A stretch of DNA of 64,000 nucleotides from Sandaracinaceae bacterium (GTDB taxonomy: Bacteria > Myxococcota_A > Polyangia > Polyangiales > Houyiibacteriaceae), in assembly GCA_020633075.1 (NCBI GenBank), contig JACKEI010000001.1:496001-560000 (forward strand), read 5' to 3'. This document shows, piece by piece, positions 1 to 8,990 of this stretch. The notes below the pieces were generated by a model. The model was given only the letters and a program-made list of their open reading frames with translations. It was not told the origin of the DNA and ran no database searches. How positions within the stretch are numbered: position 1 is the stretch's first letter; every line of letters starts with the position of its first letter. A program made the position numbers and the translations under genes.

Positions 1-817
1 GGTCTCCCAGCCGGATGAGCGCGGCCCCCGCGGCGGCCTTGGTCAGCAGCGGCGTGAAGAGGCGCGCGGCCGAGTTGGCGAGCGGCTCGCGCGCGGCCTC
101 GACGCCCAGGTTCCCCAGCGCCTCTGCGGCTTCGAAGGAGCCGCGGCCGAGCGCCTCGACGAGGGCCGGGACGCCCCGCGCGTCGCCGAGGTCTGCGAGG
201 GCCAGCGCGGCGCTCGCGCGGACCCGCGGGCTGTCGTCCAGGCGGGCGGCGAGCGCGTCGAGGCTGGCGCGGGCGCCCATCGCCGCCAGCGCGGCCACTG
301 CGGTCGCGCGCACCTCCTCGCTCGGGTCGGCGAGCGCCGCCGTCGCTGCTGCGACGAGCGCAGGGCGGGACGCGACTCCGGTGTCGGAGGCCGCAGGGCC
401 GCCGGCCTCGCCCTTCTCGGCGCGCGCCACCAGCGCTTCCAGCGCCGCGATCTGCAGCGGAGGGTCCGCCTCGCCCACGCTGGCCACCAGCAGGGCGTCC
501 TCGCAGCCGAGGGCCTCCGCGGCCAGCAGAGCCGTGGCCCGCACCGCCGGAGCGGGGTCCCCCAGGTGCCCTGTCACGTGCCCCAGCGCGCCCGCGTCCC
601 TGCGCAAGGCTAGCCCCCGCAGGGCCTCGATGCGCACCCGCGCGTCCGCGTCGCTGCTGAGCACGACCAACCCCTCGAGCGCGGCCCGCGCCTGCTCCTC
701 GTCCGCCGCTTCAGCGGCCCCCAGCGCGCGCGCAGAAGCCGCGCGGTATTGGGCACCGGCGGCTCGGACGTCCCGCAGGGCGGCCTCGAAGGTGGGGGTG
801 AGGGGGGTCAGGAACAC
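1..817 (-). CDS. HEAT-repeat protein (C-terminus outside window)
   Basis: The minus-strand frame is open from a GTG at 817 to the window edge. It reads as successive alpha-helical HEAT-like units, with recurring patterns such as DPSEEVRATAVAALAAMG and DDSPRVRASAALALADLG. HEAT solenoids are usually protein-interaction scaffolds, and no catalytic domain is visible in the 272 residues present. The GTG is chosen because translation from it starts directly in the repeat-like sequence and because a TTGACG-N18-TAGAGA promoter ends 6 nt upstream, which predicts a leaderless mRNA. An upstream ATG in another frame stops after six codons. The gene is divergent from the sulfatase-fold lipoprotein. Family assignment is confident; function is unknown. 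Confidence 0.75.
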   Translation of the reverse strand, partial: MFLTPLTPTFEAALRDVRAAGAQYRAASARALGAAEAADEEQARAALEGLVVLSSDADARVRIEALRGLALRRDAGALGHVTGHLGDPAPAVRATALLAAEALGCEDALLVASVGEADPPLQIAALEALVARAEKGEAGGPAASDTGVASRPALVAAATAALADPSEEVRATAVAALAAMGARASLDALAARLDDSPRVRASAALALADLGDARGVPALVEALGRGSFEAAEALGNLGVEAAREPLANSAARLFTPLLTKAAAGAALIRLGD

Positions 818-823
818 GCCGGG

Positions 824-853
824 TCTCTAGCGCTCGGGCTGCGTCATCGTCAA
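824..853 (-). promoter_or_regulatory. Promoter of the HEAT-repeat gene, leaderless
   Basis: On the minus strand TTGACG (853-848), an 18-nt spacer and TAGAGA (829-824) are followed after exactly 6 nt by the GTG start. Both hexamers fit a sigma-70-type promoter and the spacing puts the transcription start at or next to the start codon. Confidence 0.5.
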
Positions 854-866
854 GGCCGCCCAATTT

Positions 867-896
867 TTGACCCCTCGCGCGAGGGCGTGCTAGGTG
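867..896 (+). promoter_or_regulatory. Candidate promoter of the sulfatase-fold gene
   Basis: TTGACC (867-872), an 18-nt spacer and TAGGTG (891-896), the latter inside a TGCTAG context also seen upstream of the atp operon and moxR. It leaves a leader of about 70 nt that carries the GGAGAAG ribosome site. Confidence 0.4.
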
Positions 897-974
897 GCAG
901 CTCTCGCTGCACGCGTGCACAGCCGCTCATCTGAGCAGCAGCAACGTTCGTTCAGCGACGGAGAAGCATCGCGA

Positions 975-3272
975 ATGGTAAAGCGCACGACCCAACTCAT
1001 CGCCCTCGGCCTCCTGTCCCTCGTGCTCGGCGCGGCCGGCTGCAACTGCGGCGGCGACTCCGAGACCAGCGGTGGCGGCGGCGAGACGCCCGTCTCGGAA
1101 GTGTTCGAGGACTTCGACACGCAGCTCGACCTGATCGAGCTGGTCCACCTGGCCGACGTCTACCATCACGGCCTCTACGTGGACTTCGGGACGGCGGCGC
1201 AGGCCAAGTACAGCGTCGGCGACTGGCGCTCGGGCTGGGGAGCGCGCGGCGCCGAAGGCGACGCCACCTTTGCGTACGTCGGCACCCGCGCGCGCTTCTA
1301 CTTCCCCGTGGACGAGGCTGGCGACCACACGCTGCGCATCCGGCTCCGCGCCCACGGCACGGAGCGGCTGACGCCCTACCTCAACGGCGAGACCGTGCAG
1401 TCCCTCACGGTCCGCCAGGGCGAGTTCGCCGACTACGACGTGACGCTGCCCGGCTCGAAGCTGGTCATCGGCGAGAACAACATCCAGTTCGTGTTCGGTG
1501 GCAGCACGCAGGTGGGCGGGGCCGACGTGTCCGCCGCCATCGAGTCCATCCGCCTGGTGCGCGGCACCTTCCCCGAGGGCGCGTTCGAGGCCCCCGCGTT
1601 CGACGCGCTGGTCGCGACGGTGGCCCTGGATGGCTCGGAGCGGCAGGCCGTGGTCACGCGGCGTCCCATGAACCTGCGCTACCACGTCCAGGTCCCGGCG
1701 AACGGACGCCTGGGCTTCGGCGTGGGGCTCGAGGGGCAGGGCGAGGCGCCGGTCAAGGTCTTCGTCACGGGCGACAACGGCACGCGCCAGGAAGTGTTCT
1801 CCGGGACCGCCGGAGCTGCTTGGAGCGACCAAGTGGTCGACCTCTCCGCCTACGCGGGGCAGGTCGTGCGCCTGGAGCTCGCGTCCGACAGCACGGGCGC
1901 CGGACGCGTGGCGTGGAGCGTGCCCCGCTTGCTGGTGCCGCACGTGGACCGGCCCACCATCGAGCCGGCGCGCAACGTCGTCGTCGTGCTCATCGACACC
2001 CTGCGCGCAGACAAGCTGCGCCCCTTCAACCCGCAGAGTCGGGTCGAGGCTCCCACCATCGACGCCCTCGCCCAGGCGGGCGCCGTGTTCGAGCTGGCGC
2101 AGGCACCCGAGAACTGGACCAAGCCCTCGGTCGCTTCCGTGCTCACGGGCCTCTACCCCATGACGCACAGGCAGAAGACGGAGTCCTCGTCGCTGTCCCC
2201 CGACGCCGTGCTGCTCAGCGAGCACCTGAAGGAACAAGGCTTCCGCACCGGCAGCTTCCTGGCCAACGGCTACGTCTCGGACCGCTTCGGCTTCAACCAG
2301 GGCTGGGACCACTACACGAACTACATCCGCGAGAACAAGAGCACGGAGGCCGAGAACGTGTTCAGTGAGGCGGCCACCTGGATCGAGCAGAACCGCGGCG
2401 AGCGCTTCTTCGCGTACATCCAGACCATCGACCCGCACGTGCCCTACGATCCGCCCGAGGAGTACCTCCGGCGCTACGATGCGCGCCCCAACTACACAGG
2501 GCAGGTTCGTCCGCGCATGACCGCCGACCTCCTGGTGGGGGCCAAGCGCAACCCGCCCACGGTGGTCTTCGACGAGAGCGACAAGCGCCGCCTCGAGGCG
2601 CTGCACGACGGCGAGATCACGCAGCACGACCACTTCTTCGGCCGCTTCCTGGCGCGCCTCGAGGAGCTCGAGCTGGCCGAGGACACGCTCATCGTGGTGG
2701 TGTCCGACCACGGCGAGGAGTTCAACGACCACGGCTCCTACGGACACGGTCACTCCGTGTATCAGGAGCTGCTGCACGTGCCGCTCATGTTCCGTCTGCC
2801 CGGCCGCATCCCCGCGAACGTGCGGGTGCCGAGCGCGGTCAGCACGCTGAACATCCCGGCCACCGTCACGGACTTCCTGGGCGTGCCGGCCATGCCCAGC
2901 CAGGAGGGGCGCAGCCTCGTCAACCTCATGCTCGGTGTGAACCAGCCCGGCCCCCAGGTCGCCTTCAGCGACTTCCAAGACGAGCGCCGCGTCATCACCA
3001 CCGGCCGCTGGAAGTTCCTGCTGCGCGGGAACCTCACCTCCACCATGTTCGACCTGCAGCAGGACCCGCGCGAGCGCGAGCAGCTGCCGGCGGGCTCCAG
3101 CCCCGTGGCCCAGCGCTTCTGCCGCGTGATGCTGTCTCAGTTCTTGGGCTCCACGGAGCGCGGCAACTGGGTGAGCTCGCAGCAGCGCCGCGGCACCGAG
3201 CTGCAGGCCACCGACGCCGTCATGGACGACGAGATCCAGGGTCAGCTGCGGGCGCTGGGCTACGCGGACTGA
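975..3272 (+). CDS. Sulfatase/alkaline-phosphatase-fold lipoprotein
   Basis: A 765-residue protein with a lipoprotein signal (hydrophobic residues 8-21, lipid-attachment Cys23 in GAAGC). Residues about 40-325 form a beta-rich region with carbohydrate-binding-like character, and about 333-740 form the sulfatase fold: metal-binding Asp341 in LIDTLRADK, a nucleophile region, and DHGEEFNDHG downstream. In formylglycine sulfatases the nucleophile motif is C/S-x-P-S-R. Here it reads T382-K-P-S-V, so a Thr occupies the key position, as in phospho-transferring relatives such as LtaS. Phosphodiester or phosphotransfer chemistry is therefore at least as likely as sulfate ester hydrolysis (inference). 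The ATG at 975 is preferred over upstream starts because GGAGAAG lies 8 nt before it and the signal peptide begins there. The protein probably acts in the periplasm or at the cell surface. Confidence 0.8.
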   Translation: MVKRTTQLIALGLLSLVLGAAGCNCGGDSETSGGGGETPVSEVFEDFDTQLDLIELVHLADVYHHGLYVDFGTAAQAKYSVGDWRSGWGARGAEGDATFAYVGTRARFYFPVDEAGDHTLRIRLRAHGTERLTPYLNGETVQSLTVRQGEFADYDVTLPGSKLVIGENNIQFVFGGSTQVGGADVSAAIESIRLVRGTFPEGAFEAPAFDALVATVALDGSERQAVVTRRPMNLRYHVQVPANGRLGFGVGLEGQGEAPVKVFVTGDNGTRQEVFSGTAGAAWSDQVVDLSAYAGQVVRLELASDSTGAGRVAWSVPRLLVPHVDRPTIEPARNVVVVLIDTLRADKLRPFNPQSRVEAPTIDALAQAGAVFELAQAPENWTKPSVASVLTGLYPMTHRQKTESSSLSPDAVLLSEHLKEQGFRTGSFLANGYVSDRFGFNQGWDHYTNYIRENKSTEAENVFSEAATWIEQNRGERFFAYIQTIDPHVPYDPPEEYLRRYDARPNYTGQVRPRMTADLLVGAKRNPPTVVFDESDKRRLEALHDGEITQHDHFFGRFLARLEELELAEDTLIVVVSDHGEEFNDHGSYGHGHSVYQELLHVPLMFRLPGRIPANVRVPSAVSTLNIPATVTDFLGVPAMPSQEGRSLVNLMLGVNQPGPQVAFSDFQDERRVITTGRWKFLLRGNLTSTMFDLQQDPREREQLPAGSSPVAQRFCRVMLSQFLGSTERGNWVSSQQRRGTELQATDAVMDDEIQGQLRALGYAD

Positions 3273-3289
3273 GAGCGCTCGGGCGGACG

Positions 3290-4783
3290 TCAGGGACGCA
3301 GCGTGTTGGGGGCGTGCCCGGTGGTGCTCGCCCCGCCGGCCGCGACTGCTCGGATGGGCAGCACGATACTCACCGTGGTCCCCACTTCGTCGCGCCGGCT
3401 CAGATACTCGATGCTGCCTCCGTGGGCGCCGACGATGCGGCTCACGATGGCCAGCCCCAGCCCGGTTCCCGTCGGCTTGGTCGTGAAGAAGGGCTCGTTG
3501 GCTCGTGAGCGCACCAGGGTGTCCATGCCCTCGCCCGAGTCACGAACACGGATGCGCACCATGCGCACCTCGCCCACCCGCTCCACGACGCCCGACACGG
3601 ACAGCGAGCCGCCTGCCGGCATCGCCTGGAGCGCGTTCTCGAACACGTTGATGAACACTCGGTCCAGCAGGTCACGGTCTCCGTCCACCGTGTCGGGGAG
3701 GTCGTCCAGGGCCAGCGTCACCTGCACCTGCTCGCTCCGGGGCGTCGCGCGGCGCACGCGGTCGAGCGCGTCTTCGACGAGAGACCTCAGCGAGATGGCC
3801 TGCGTCTGGACGGCGACGGGGCGGGCATATGTAAGGAGGTCGCCCACCAAGCGGTTCAGTCGGTCGGACTCGTCGTTCAGGATGTTGAGCAGCGTCGCGC
3901 GCACCTCGGGTGGGTGCTGGGCCCGACGCAGCGTGGCGACCGCGTTCTTCAGCACCGCGAGGGGGTTGCGCACTTCGTGCGCGATGACCGCCGAGAGCTC
4001 GCCCACGGCAGCGAGCTGCTCTTGGTGCACCAGCTCTTCCTGGATGTGCTGTCGCTCCTCGTAGGTGCGCAGCAGCTCCTCGGTGCGGGCGGCCAGCTCG
4101 TCGCCCGTGTGCAAGAAGCGCTTCAGGAGCATCCAGCTGACCAACACCGTGCCCACCACGGAGGTGTGCTCCAGCAGGGTGACGGTGCGAATGCGGAACG
4201 CGCTCACCAGCACGTCATGGAAGAAGGCGGGCACGGTCAGCAGGCCCCCCACCGCGAGCAGGCGCAGGTCGGCCCCGTCGGGAGGGCGGCGCAGGGCTCG
4301 GAACGTCGTGATGAAGCCACAGGTGCCCGTGGTCAGCGCCCACAGCCCAACCAGAGGGGAGGCGGCTACCGCGAACGCGGGCGGCACGCTGACCCATGTG
4401 CTGCGGAAGCTCACGCTGTCCGCCGGGTCTACGAACACCCCTGCCAGCGTCAGCGTCATCCCGATCACGCAGGTCACCCATGCCATGGTCACCACCCGAT
4501 CTCGGGGGCGGCCCATGAGCTGGTGCGCAAACGCGACGTAGGCGGAGGTCGTCCCTCCAATCGCGTAGAGGCGGGTGTTCAGGGCCACGACCACGTCGGC
4601 TTCGTCGACGGCGACGGCCTGCAGGTGAGCCCCCACGGCGTAGAGCGTCAAGAAGCTGCTCAGCAGCGCGAACCCCAGGTACTCCCCGCCCCCGCGGCGG
4701 CGCACCAACAAGTAGAAGTACGACGCCGCGATGAACGCGTGCACGGCGGCCCAGCCCAACGGGAGCGTCGCGTAGAGGCTCAC
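3290..4783 (-). CDS. Membrane sensor histidine kinase (tandem copy 2)
   Basis: A 497-residue kinase. The N-terminal ~220 residues hold about seven hydrophobic helices. A short coiled coil then leads into a HisKA domain with the phospho-accepting His in IAHEVRNPLAVLKNA and a HATPase_c domain (N box ENALQAMP, G1 DSGEGMD, G2 GTGLGLAIV). The seven-helix sensor suggests detection of a membrane or small-molecule signal, but the ligand is unknown. It overlaps the upstream kinase gene by 4 bp (ATGA) and has nearly the same length and architecture, so the pair looks like a tandem duplication. No response regulator gene is adjacent, so the cognate partner must lie elsewhere. Confidence 0.85.
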   Translation of the reverse strand: MSLYATLPLGWAAVHAFIAASYFYLLVRRRGGGEYLGFALLSSFLTLYAVGAHLQAVAVDEADVVVALNTRLYAIGGTTSAYVAFAHQLMGRPRDRVVTMAWVTCVIGMTLTLAGVFVDPADSVSFRSTWVSVPPAFAVAASPLVGLWALTTGTCGFITTFRALRRPPDGADLRLLAVGGLLTVPAFFHDVLVSAFRIRTVTLLEHTSVVGTVLVSWMLLKRFLHTGDELAARTEELLRTYEERQHIQEELVHQEQLAAVGELSAVIAHEVRNPLAVLKNAVATLRRAQHPPEVRATLLNILNDESDRLNRLVGDLLTYARPVAVQTQAISLRSLVEDALDRVRRATPRSEQVQVTLALDDLPDTVDGDRDLLDRVFINVFENALQAMPAGGSLSVSGVVERVGEVRMVRIRVRDSGEGMDTLVRSRANEPFFTTKPTGTGLGLAIVSRIVGAHGGSIEYLSRRDEVGTTVSIVLPIRAVAAGGASTTGHAPNTLRP

Positions 4784-6276
4784 GGCGGTGCCTCCCCAGG
4801 AGAGCTCCGCCGGCCGAAGTCGGGCGGCAGGGGCAGCGCGCTGGCCCTCTCGGCGGGCAGCAGCAGGGTCACGCGGGTCCCCGAGGCCGGCTCGGTCGCG
4901 ATCCCCAGGCGTCCGCCGTGGCTCGTGGCGACCCTCTCCACGATGGCCAGCCCCAGCCCCGTCCCCCGCGGCCGCGTCGTGAAGAACGGCTCCCTCGCAC
5001 GGTCGCGCACCCCCGAGTCCATGCCGTGTCCGTTGTCCTGCACCACCAGCTCGATGGCGGCGCGCTCGTCGAGGGTCGCGGGGTGCGCCTCGAGACGCAG
5101 CGTGCCGCCGTTCGGCATCGCCTGCAGGGCGTTCTCGATCAAGCTGGCCAGCGCCTGCACCAGCAGCTTGGGGTCGCCCTGCACCGAGTGGGCGCGGGCG
5201 TTGACGCTGACCAGGATCTCGACGTCCGCCGCCTCGACCTCGCCCGCTCGCGCCCGCTCCACCGCCAGCTCGAAGAGCGCCTCGATCTCGAGGTGTTCGG
5301 CTTGCGGGACGACCGGGCGCGCGTAGGCGAGGAGGTCGTGCATGAGGCGGTTCAGGCGGTCGGTCTCCTCGTCGAGGATGCCCAGCAGGGTCACCTTGTC
5401 CTCGTCGCGGGTGCGCTCTCGGCGCAGCCCAGACACGGCGTTCTTGATGACCGCGATGGGGTTGCGCACCTCGTGCGCGATGACCGCGGAGAGCTCCCCG
5501 ACGGCGGCCAGCTGCTGCCGCTGGACGAGGCGCTCTTGAATGCCGTGCAGCTCCTCGTGGCTACGATGGAGCTCGGCGGTCTGGTGCTGGAGCGCTCGCT
5601 CGGCGTTGACGAAGCGGTCCAGCACGGCAGCCGTCATGGCGCCGATCGTCGCCAGGCCGACCACCTCGGTGAGCATGAACGAGCGCACCCCCATCAGCCG
5701 CGTCGCCATGTCGTGGGAGGCGACGGGCCACGTGATGCTCCAGGCGACGGCGACGCGAACAAGCTCAGGGTGCGTCCGCGCGGCGCGCAGGAGACGGCTG
5801 AAGCCGTGTAGCGCCAGGAAGAGGGTCGTGCCGAAGTACAGCTGGCCCGCCACCGTGATGTAGATGTGCGGGTAGGGGGCCGGCGGACCGGGGAGGTCGA
5901 CGAGCCGGGGCAGGGGGCTGGTCGACACGAAGGCCCCGACCACCACCAGGGCGAGCCCGCCGAGATACCACGCCAGGCGCGCCCGCTTGCCTGGCCCTGT
6001 GTGGCCCAACACGAGCGTGCTGTACTCGTACGAGCCACCCATGACCACGATGGCCGCTCCGCCACCGATCTGCGTCGCGAGCATCGCGACGGCGCCGCTC
6101 CTCGTGCCCAGTATGAGCGCGTTCGAGGCCGAGAGCGCCGCGAAGCCGGCCGAGACGATGGCGAACCAGAGGTGCTCGCGTTCCTTCGCGCGGCCGCGAA
6201 AGAGCAAGCCGTGGTAGAGGGCTGCGTACCCGAATACGGCTGCCAACGCGACCCTCAACGCGATGGCGCTGCTCAT
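4780..6276 (-). CDS. Membrane sensor histidine kinase (tandem copy 1)
   Basis: A 498-residue kinase with an N-terminal block of about seven membrane helices, a HisKA domain with IAHEVRNPIAVIKNAVSG, and a HATPase_c domain (ENALQAMP, DNGHGMD, GTGLGLAIV). The dimerisation segment LAAVGELSAVIAHEVRNP is identical to that of the downstream kinase, and the two proteins differ by one residue in length. The start at 6276 is chosen because AGGAG lies 6 nt upstream; an in-frame ATG at 6417 would add 47 non-hydrophobic residues overlapping the divergent gene. Cotranscribed with the second kinase through an ATGA overlap. No regulator is encoded next to the pair. Confidence 0.85.
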   Translation of the reverse strand: MSSAIALRVALAAVFGYAALYHGLLFRGRAKEREHLWFAIVSAGFAALSASNALILGTRSGAVAMLATQIGGGAAIVVMGGSYEYSTLVLGHTGPGKRARLAWYLGGLALVVVGAFVSTSPLPRLVDLPGPPAPYPHIYITVAGQLYFGTTLFLALHGFSRLLRAARTHPELVRVAVAWSITWPVASHDMATRLMGVRSFMLTEVVGLATIGAMTAAVLDRFVNAERALQHQTAELHRSHEELHGIQERLVQRQQLAAVGELSAVIAHEVRNPIAVIKNAVSGLRRERTRDEDKVTLLGILDEETDRLNRLMHDLLAYARPVVPQAEHLEIEALFELAVERARAGEVEAADVEILVSVNARAHSVQGDPKLLVQALASLIENALQAMPNGGTLRLEAHPATLDERAAIELVVQDNGHGMDSGVRDRAREPFFTTRPRGTGLGLAIVERVATSHGGRLGIATEPASGTRVTLLLPAERASALPLPPDFGRRSSPGEAPP

Positions 6277-6393
6277 GCGCTCCTGCGCTCCTGCGCGCGA
6301 GTGGGCCTTCCGGGGGGCGTCGAAAACACGTCCGATGATAGCGCCAACTGGGCGCTTTCGTCGCGAACTTGCCGGTGGGGGCGGTCCGTGCGC

Positions 6394-6399
6394 TACCCT
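6394..6399 (+). promoter_or_regulatory. -10 box of the 6406 gene (leaderless)
   Basis: TACCCT lies exactly 6 nt before the GTG at 6406, with a weaker TTGCCG 19 nt further upstream (6369-6374). No Shine-Dalgarno sequence precedes the GTG. Confidence 0.4.
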
Positions 6400-6405
6400 T
6401 TTCGT

Positions 6406-7083
6406 GTGAAGCAGCACGAATGGTCACTGGTCCTGGGTGCGTTGGCGGTCTTGGCCACGCCCGTCCTCGCTCAGCCTCGCATCGAGGTCCGGGACGCGCG
6501 GGAGACGGGCGAGTACGCGGGTGTGGCACCCGACAACGCGCACACGCCACCCCGCCACGGCGCCGTGCGCCGCGCGGACGGGCGCTCGCTCATCACCTGG
6601 CCTGGCTTCCAGATGCGCCGCGACGGCGGCTCGCGCTTCTTTCTGCAGCTGAGCCACCCCGCCGAGACGCAGCTGGTGCGCAGCGAAGGGCGCTTCGAGG
6701 TCTTGGTACGCGCCACCAGCACGCACGTGAGCAACACGCGGCGGCCACTCGAGACGCGCTTCTTCAACACGCCCGTGACCCGCGCCCGCATCGAGCGTCG
6801 CAGGCACGACCTGGCCTTCGTGTTCCAGATGCGCGCGGACGTCACGCCCACCATCAGCCAGCAGGCGGGCGCCAACGGGTACCACTTCGTGATCGTGGAC
6901 TTCCCAGCTGGCACGTACGTCGAGGGCCCCGCGCCGCCTCCGCCGCCCGCGCCGCGCGGTGCGGAGGTGCCACGTGACGAGCCCGAGCGCTTGGCCCCCG
7001 AGTCCGATACGGAAGAGGAGTACACCCCGCGACCGCTGCCCCCGCCGGGCATGCGCGACGAAGAGCGCCCGCCTGGCATGTAG
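6406..7083 (+). CDS. Secreted protein with possible AMIN-like domain
   Basis: A 225-residue protein with a signal peptide (residues ~5-22, predicted cleavage after VLA before QPRIEV). Residues ~60-170 alternate beta strands with the pattern of an AMIN-type beta domain (FFLQLS, FEVLVRAT, LAFVFQMR, FVIVDFP). AMIN domains usually bind cell-wall or secretion components; the assignment is an inference from pattern, not from a strong motif. The C-terminal ~50 residues are rich in Pro, Glu and Arg. The GTG start is supported by the onset of the signal peptide and by a -10 box 6 nt upstream. The gene stands alone, divergent from the tandem kinases. Confidence 0.6.
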   Translation: MKQHEWSLVLGALAVLATPVLAQPRIEVRDARETGEYAGVAPDNAHTPPRHGAVRRADGRSLITWPGFQMRRDGGSRFFLQLSHPAETQLVRSEGRFEVLVRATSTHVSNTRRPLETRFFNTPVTRARIERRRHDLAFVFQMRADVTPTISQQAGANGYHFVIVDFPAGTYVEGPAPPPPPAPRGAEVPRDEPERLAPESDTEEEYTPRPLPPPGMRDEERPPGM

Positions 7084-7158
7084 GCAGGTCTGGCGGGGCC
7101 ATCGGGCCCGTGAACCTGGACCTCGACCGGGGCCGCTCGGCGCGTTACCTGCGCGGGC

Positions 7159-8139
7159 TCAGCTGCGGCTCGCGAGCTCGTCTGCGGCGTCGTCCAACCT
7201 GACCCACGGGTAGCCCATGGCGCGCACCTCACGGATGGCGGCGCGCAGGGCGGCCTCCTTCGTCGCCAGAGGCACGCGCAGGTCCGGCTGGTGCGGGGCG
7301 AGCCACTCGAGGCCGTCTGCCTCGGCGTCCGCCAGGTCGATGCCGTGCAGCTCGAGGTTGATCAAGGGCCGGCCGGCCATCGCGCGGGAGAGCGCCCGCG
7401 CGCCCAACGCGCCCGCCAACACCAGGCTCGTGCCGATGTACGGCAGGCGCCCGGCCACGCCGCGCGTGACCCCGATGGGCAGCTCCAGCAGGCCGCGGCC
7501 GCGCCGCCGGTAGGGGCGCGCCACGCGGTAGGGGTCGGCGGGGGCCAGCAGCACGCGTGGGTCGTCGAGGACGCTCCGGCTCACACGCCCACGAGCCCGC
7601 ATGGCACCCATCGCGAGCCCCTTCGCTCCGTAGTAGGCCGGGCAGGGGAACACGCTCGAGTCGTAGCGGTAGCCCAGCTTCACCAGCTTCTCGACCACCA
7701 GGTCGCTGAGGGTGTAGCCCGGCGCGCGGAAGCCGTGCGGTGCAAAGCCCGTGGCGTCGGCGATGGCGGCGTGCGCGTCGGCGATGTCCGCCTCGATCTC
7801 CGCGGCGCTGCCCCGCGAGAAGTCGTACAGGTGCTGGAAGGTGTGGTTGCCGAGCTCGTGCCCGGCGTGCACCAAGGCGCGCAGACGCTCGGCGTTGCCC
7901 GGGCTGGACACATCTCGGCCGATCACGAAGAAGGTGGCGCGCAGCCCCTCCTCCTCGAACAGGCGCACGAGCCGCGGCAGGGCGCGCTCATAGATGGCCT
8001 GGCGCGAGGACTCGAGCGCCCCGCGCACGGCAGGGTCCGTGCTCCCGGCGAGGCCGTGGATGGCCGCGTAGCAGGGCACTTCGTCGAGGTCGACGCTGAC
8101 GGCGGCCACTCCGTGTGCGCGCTTGCGGCGACCCCCCAT
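7159..8139 (-). CDS. Polysaccharide deacetylase (NodB/CE4 family)
   Basis: A 326-residue CE4 enzyme. Catalytic and metal motifs are VSVDLDE (motif 1, base and metal Asp) and ELGNHTFQH (motif 2, HxxxH), followed by FRAPGY and the LELHGID region. The family removes N-acetyl groups from surface polysaccharides, for example N-acetylglucosamine in peptidoglycan, lipid-linked sugars or exopolysaccharide. There is no signal peptide, so it may act on a cytoplasmic or lipid-linked intermediate. The ATG at 8139 lies just downstream of the glycosyltransferase gene and the two are probably cotranscribed, which suggests a joint glycan modification pathway. The open frame continues upstream to 8943 only as an antisense-like reading of the glycosyltransferase. 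Confidence 0.8.
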   Translation of the reverse strand: MGGRRKRAHGVAAVSVDLDEVPCYAAIHGLAGSTDPAVRGALESSRQAIYERALPRLVRLFEEEGLRATFFVIGRDVSSPGNAERLRALVHAGHELGNHTFQHLYDFSRGSAAEIEADIADAHAAIADATGFAPHGFRAPGYTLSDLVVEKLVKLGYRYDSSVFPCPAYYGAKGLAMGAMRARGRVSRSVLDDPRVLLAPADPYRVARPYRRRGRGLLELPIGVTRGVAGRLPYIGTSLVLAGALGARALSRAMAGRPLINLELHGIDLADAEADGLEWLAPHQPDLRVPLATKEAALRAAIREVRAMGYPWVRLDDAADELASRS

Positions 8140-8180
8140 CAGCGCTGGAACTCCGGCAGGCGTGTGGTCATGAGTCCCGC

Positions 8181-8900
8181 TCAGCCGCGGATGCGAATGG
8201 CGATGAAGAGGCGCGCGAGGTTCTTGAGCACGTTGGGCACGCGCCGCGTGAGCCCGATGCTGGGCGGGCGCTTTTCGAGCACCCGCACGGGGATCTCCAT
8301 CATGCGAACGCCCCCGCGCTCGGCCCGGATGACGAGCTCGCTGGCGAAGAGGTCCTTGTCCACGAGGCAGGCGTTGGCCACGTCCACCACCGACGCGCGC
8401 CGAAAGGCCTTGAGGCCGTGGGTGTCCGTGCCGCGGAAGCCGAGCGCGACGCGCAGCATCCCGTTGATGACCACCGTGCCCATGCGGCGGAAGAGCGGCC
8501 GCTCGTCGCTGGCCCCCGCCATGACCTTGCTGCCCACGACGAAGTCGGCTTGCTTGGTCTCGAGGGCCTCCAGCGCGCGCCGGTAGAAGTCCGTGTCGCA
8601 CAGGTCGATCTCGTCGCAGATGACGTACTCCCCGCGCGCGGCGAGGATGCCGCGCCGCAGGGCCAGGCCGTAGTTGGGCTCTCCCACGCTGCGGATGCTG
8701 ACCTGCGGGAAGCGCCTCGCGAGCTCTTCCCCGACCTCCACGGTGCGGTCCTTGCTGCCGTTCTCGGCGAGGCACAGCTCGTAGGTCCAGTCGAACTCGC
8801 GCAGACGGTCGATCAGGTCCACCACGGCGGTCTGCAGGATCGCCTCCTCGTTGTACACGGGGATGATGATGGAGACGCGGGGCTGAGGGTCGTTCGTCAT
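8181..8900 (-). CDS. Family 2 glycosyltransferase (dolichyl-phosphate-mannose-synthase-like)
   Basis: A 239-residue soluble GT2 enzyme. It starts with the family signature VSIIIPVYNEE, then has ENGSKDRT and a DxD-like acidic site in CDEIDLCD. The size and the absence of C-terminal membrane helices match polyprenyl-phosphate mannose or glucose synthases, which load a sugar onto a lipid carrier. The deacetylase gene follows 41 bp downstream, so the pair probably makes and edits a lipid-linked sugar (inference). A TTGACC-N17-AAGAGT promoter lies just upstream and leaves almost no leader. Confidence 0.8.
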   Translation of the reverse strand: MTNDPQPRVSIIIPVYNEEAILQTAVVDLIDRLREFDWTYELCLAENGSKDRTVEVGEELARRFPQVSIRSVGEPNYGLALRRGILAARGEYVICDEIDLCDTDFYRRALEALETKQADFVVGSKVMAGASDERPLFRRMGTVVINGMLRVALGFRGTDTHGLKAFRRASVVDVANACLVDKDLFASELVIRAERGGVRMMEIPVRVLEKRPPSIGLTRRVPNVLKNLARLFIAIRIRG

Positions 8901-8911
8901 GAGCGCCCGGC

Positions 8912-8940
8912 ACTCTTCCGCACCGACGCGCGCCGGTCAA
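8912..8940 (-). promoter_or_regulatory. Candidate promoter of the glycosyltransferase-deacetylase pair
   Basis: On the minus strand TTGACC (8940-8935), 17 nt, AAGAGT (8917-8912), then 11 nt to the ATG at 8900. The -35 box is strong and the -10 box moderate. Confidence 0.35.
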
Positions 8941-8990
8941 CACCTGCTTTGGCGGAAGACGCCGCGCCGCCGCGCACGGTCTCGCTCCGG

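Noticed and set aside
927..2978. Long minus-strand open frame opposite the sulfatase-fold gene
   Set aside because: GC-rich codon bias keeps the antisense frame open; the translation is His/Val/Glu/Arg-rich without domains, and the plus strand encodes a clear protein.
8140..8943. N-terminal extension of the deacetylase frame
   Set aside because: It is the out-of-frame reading of the glycosyltransferase gene; the CE4 domain starts at 8139.
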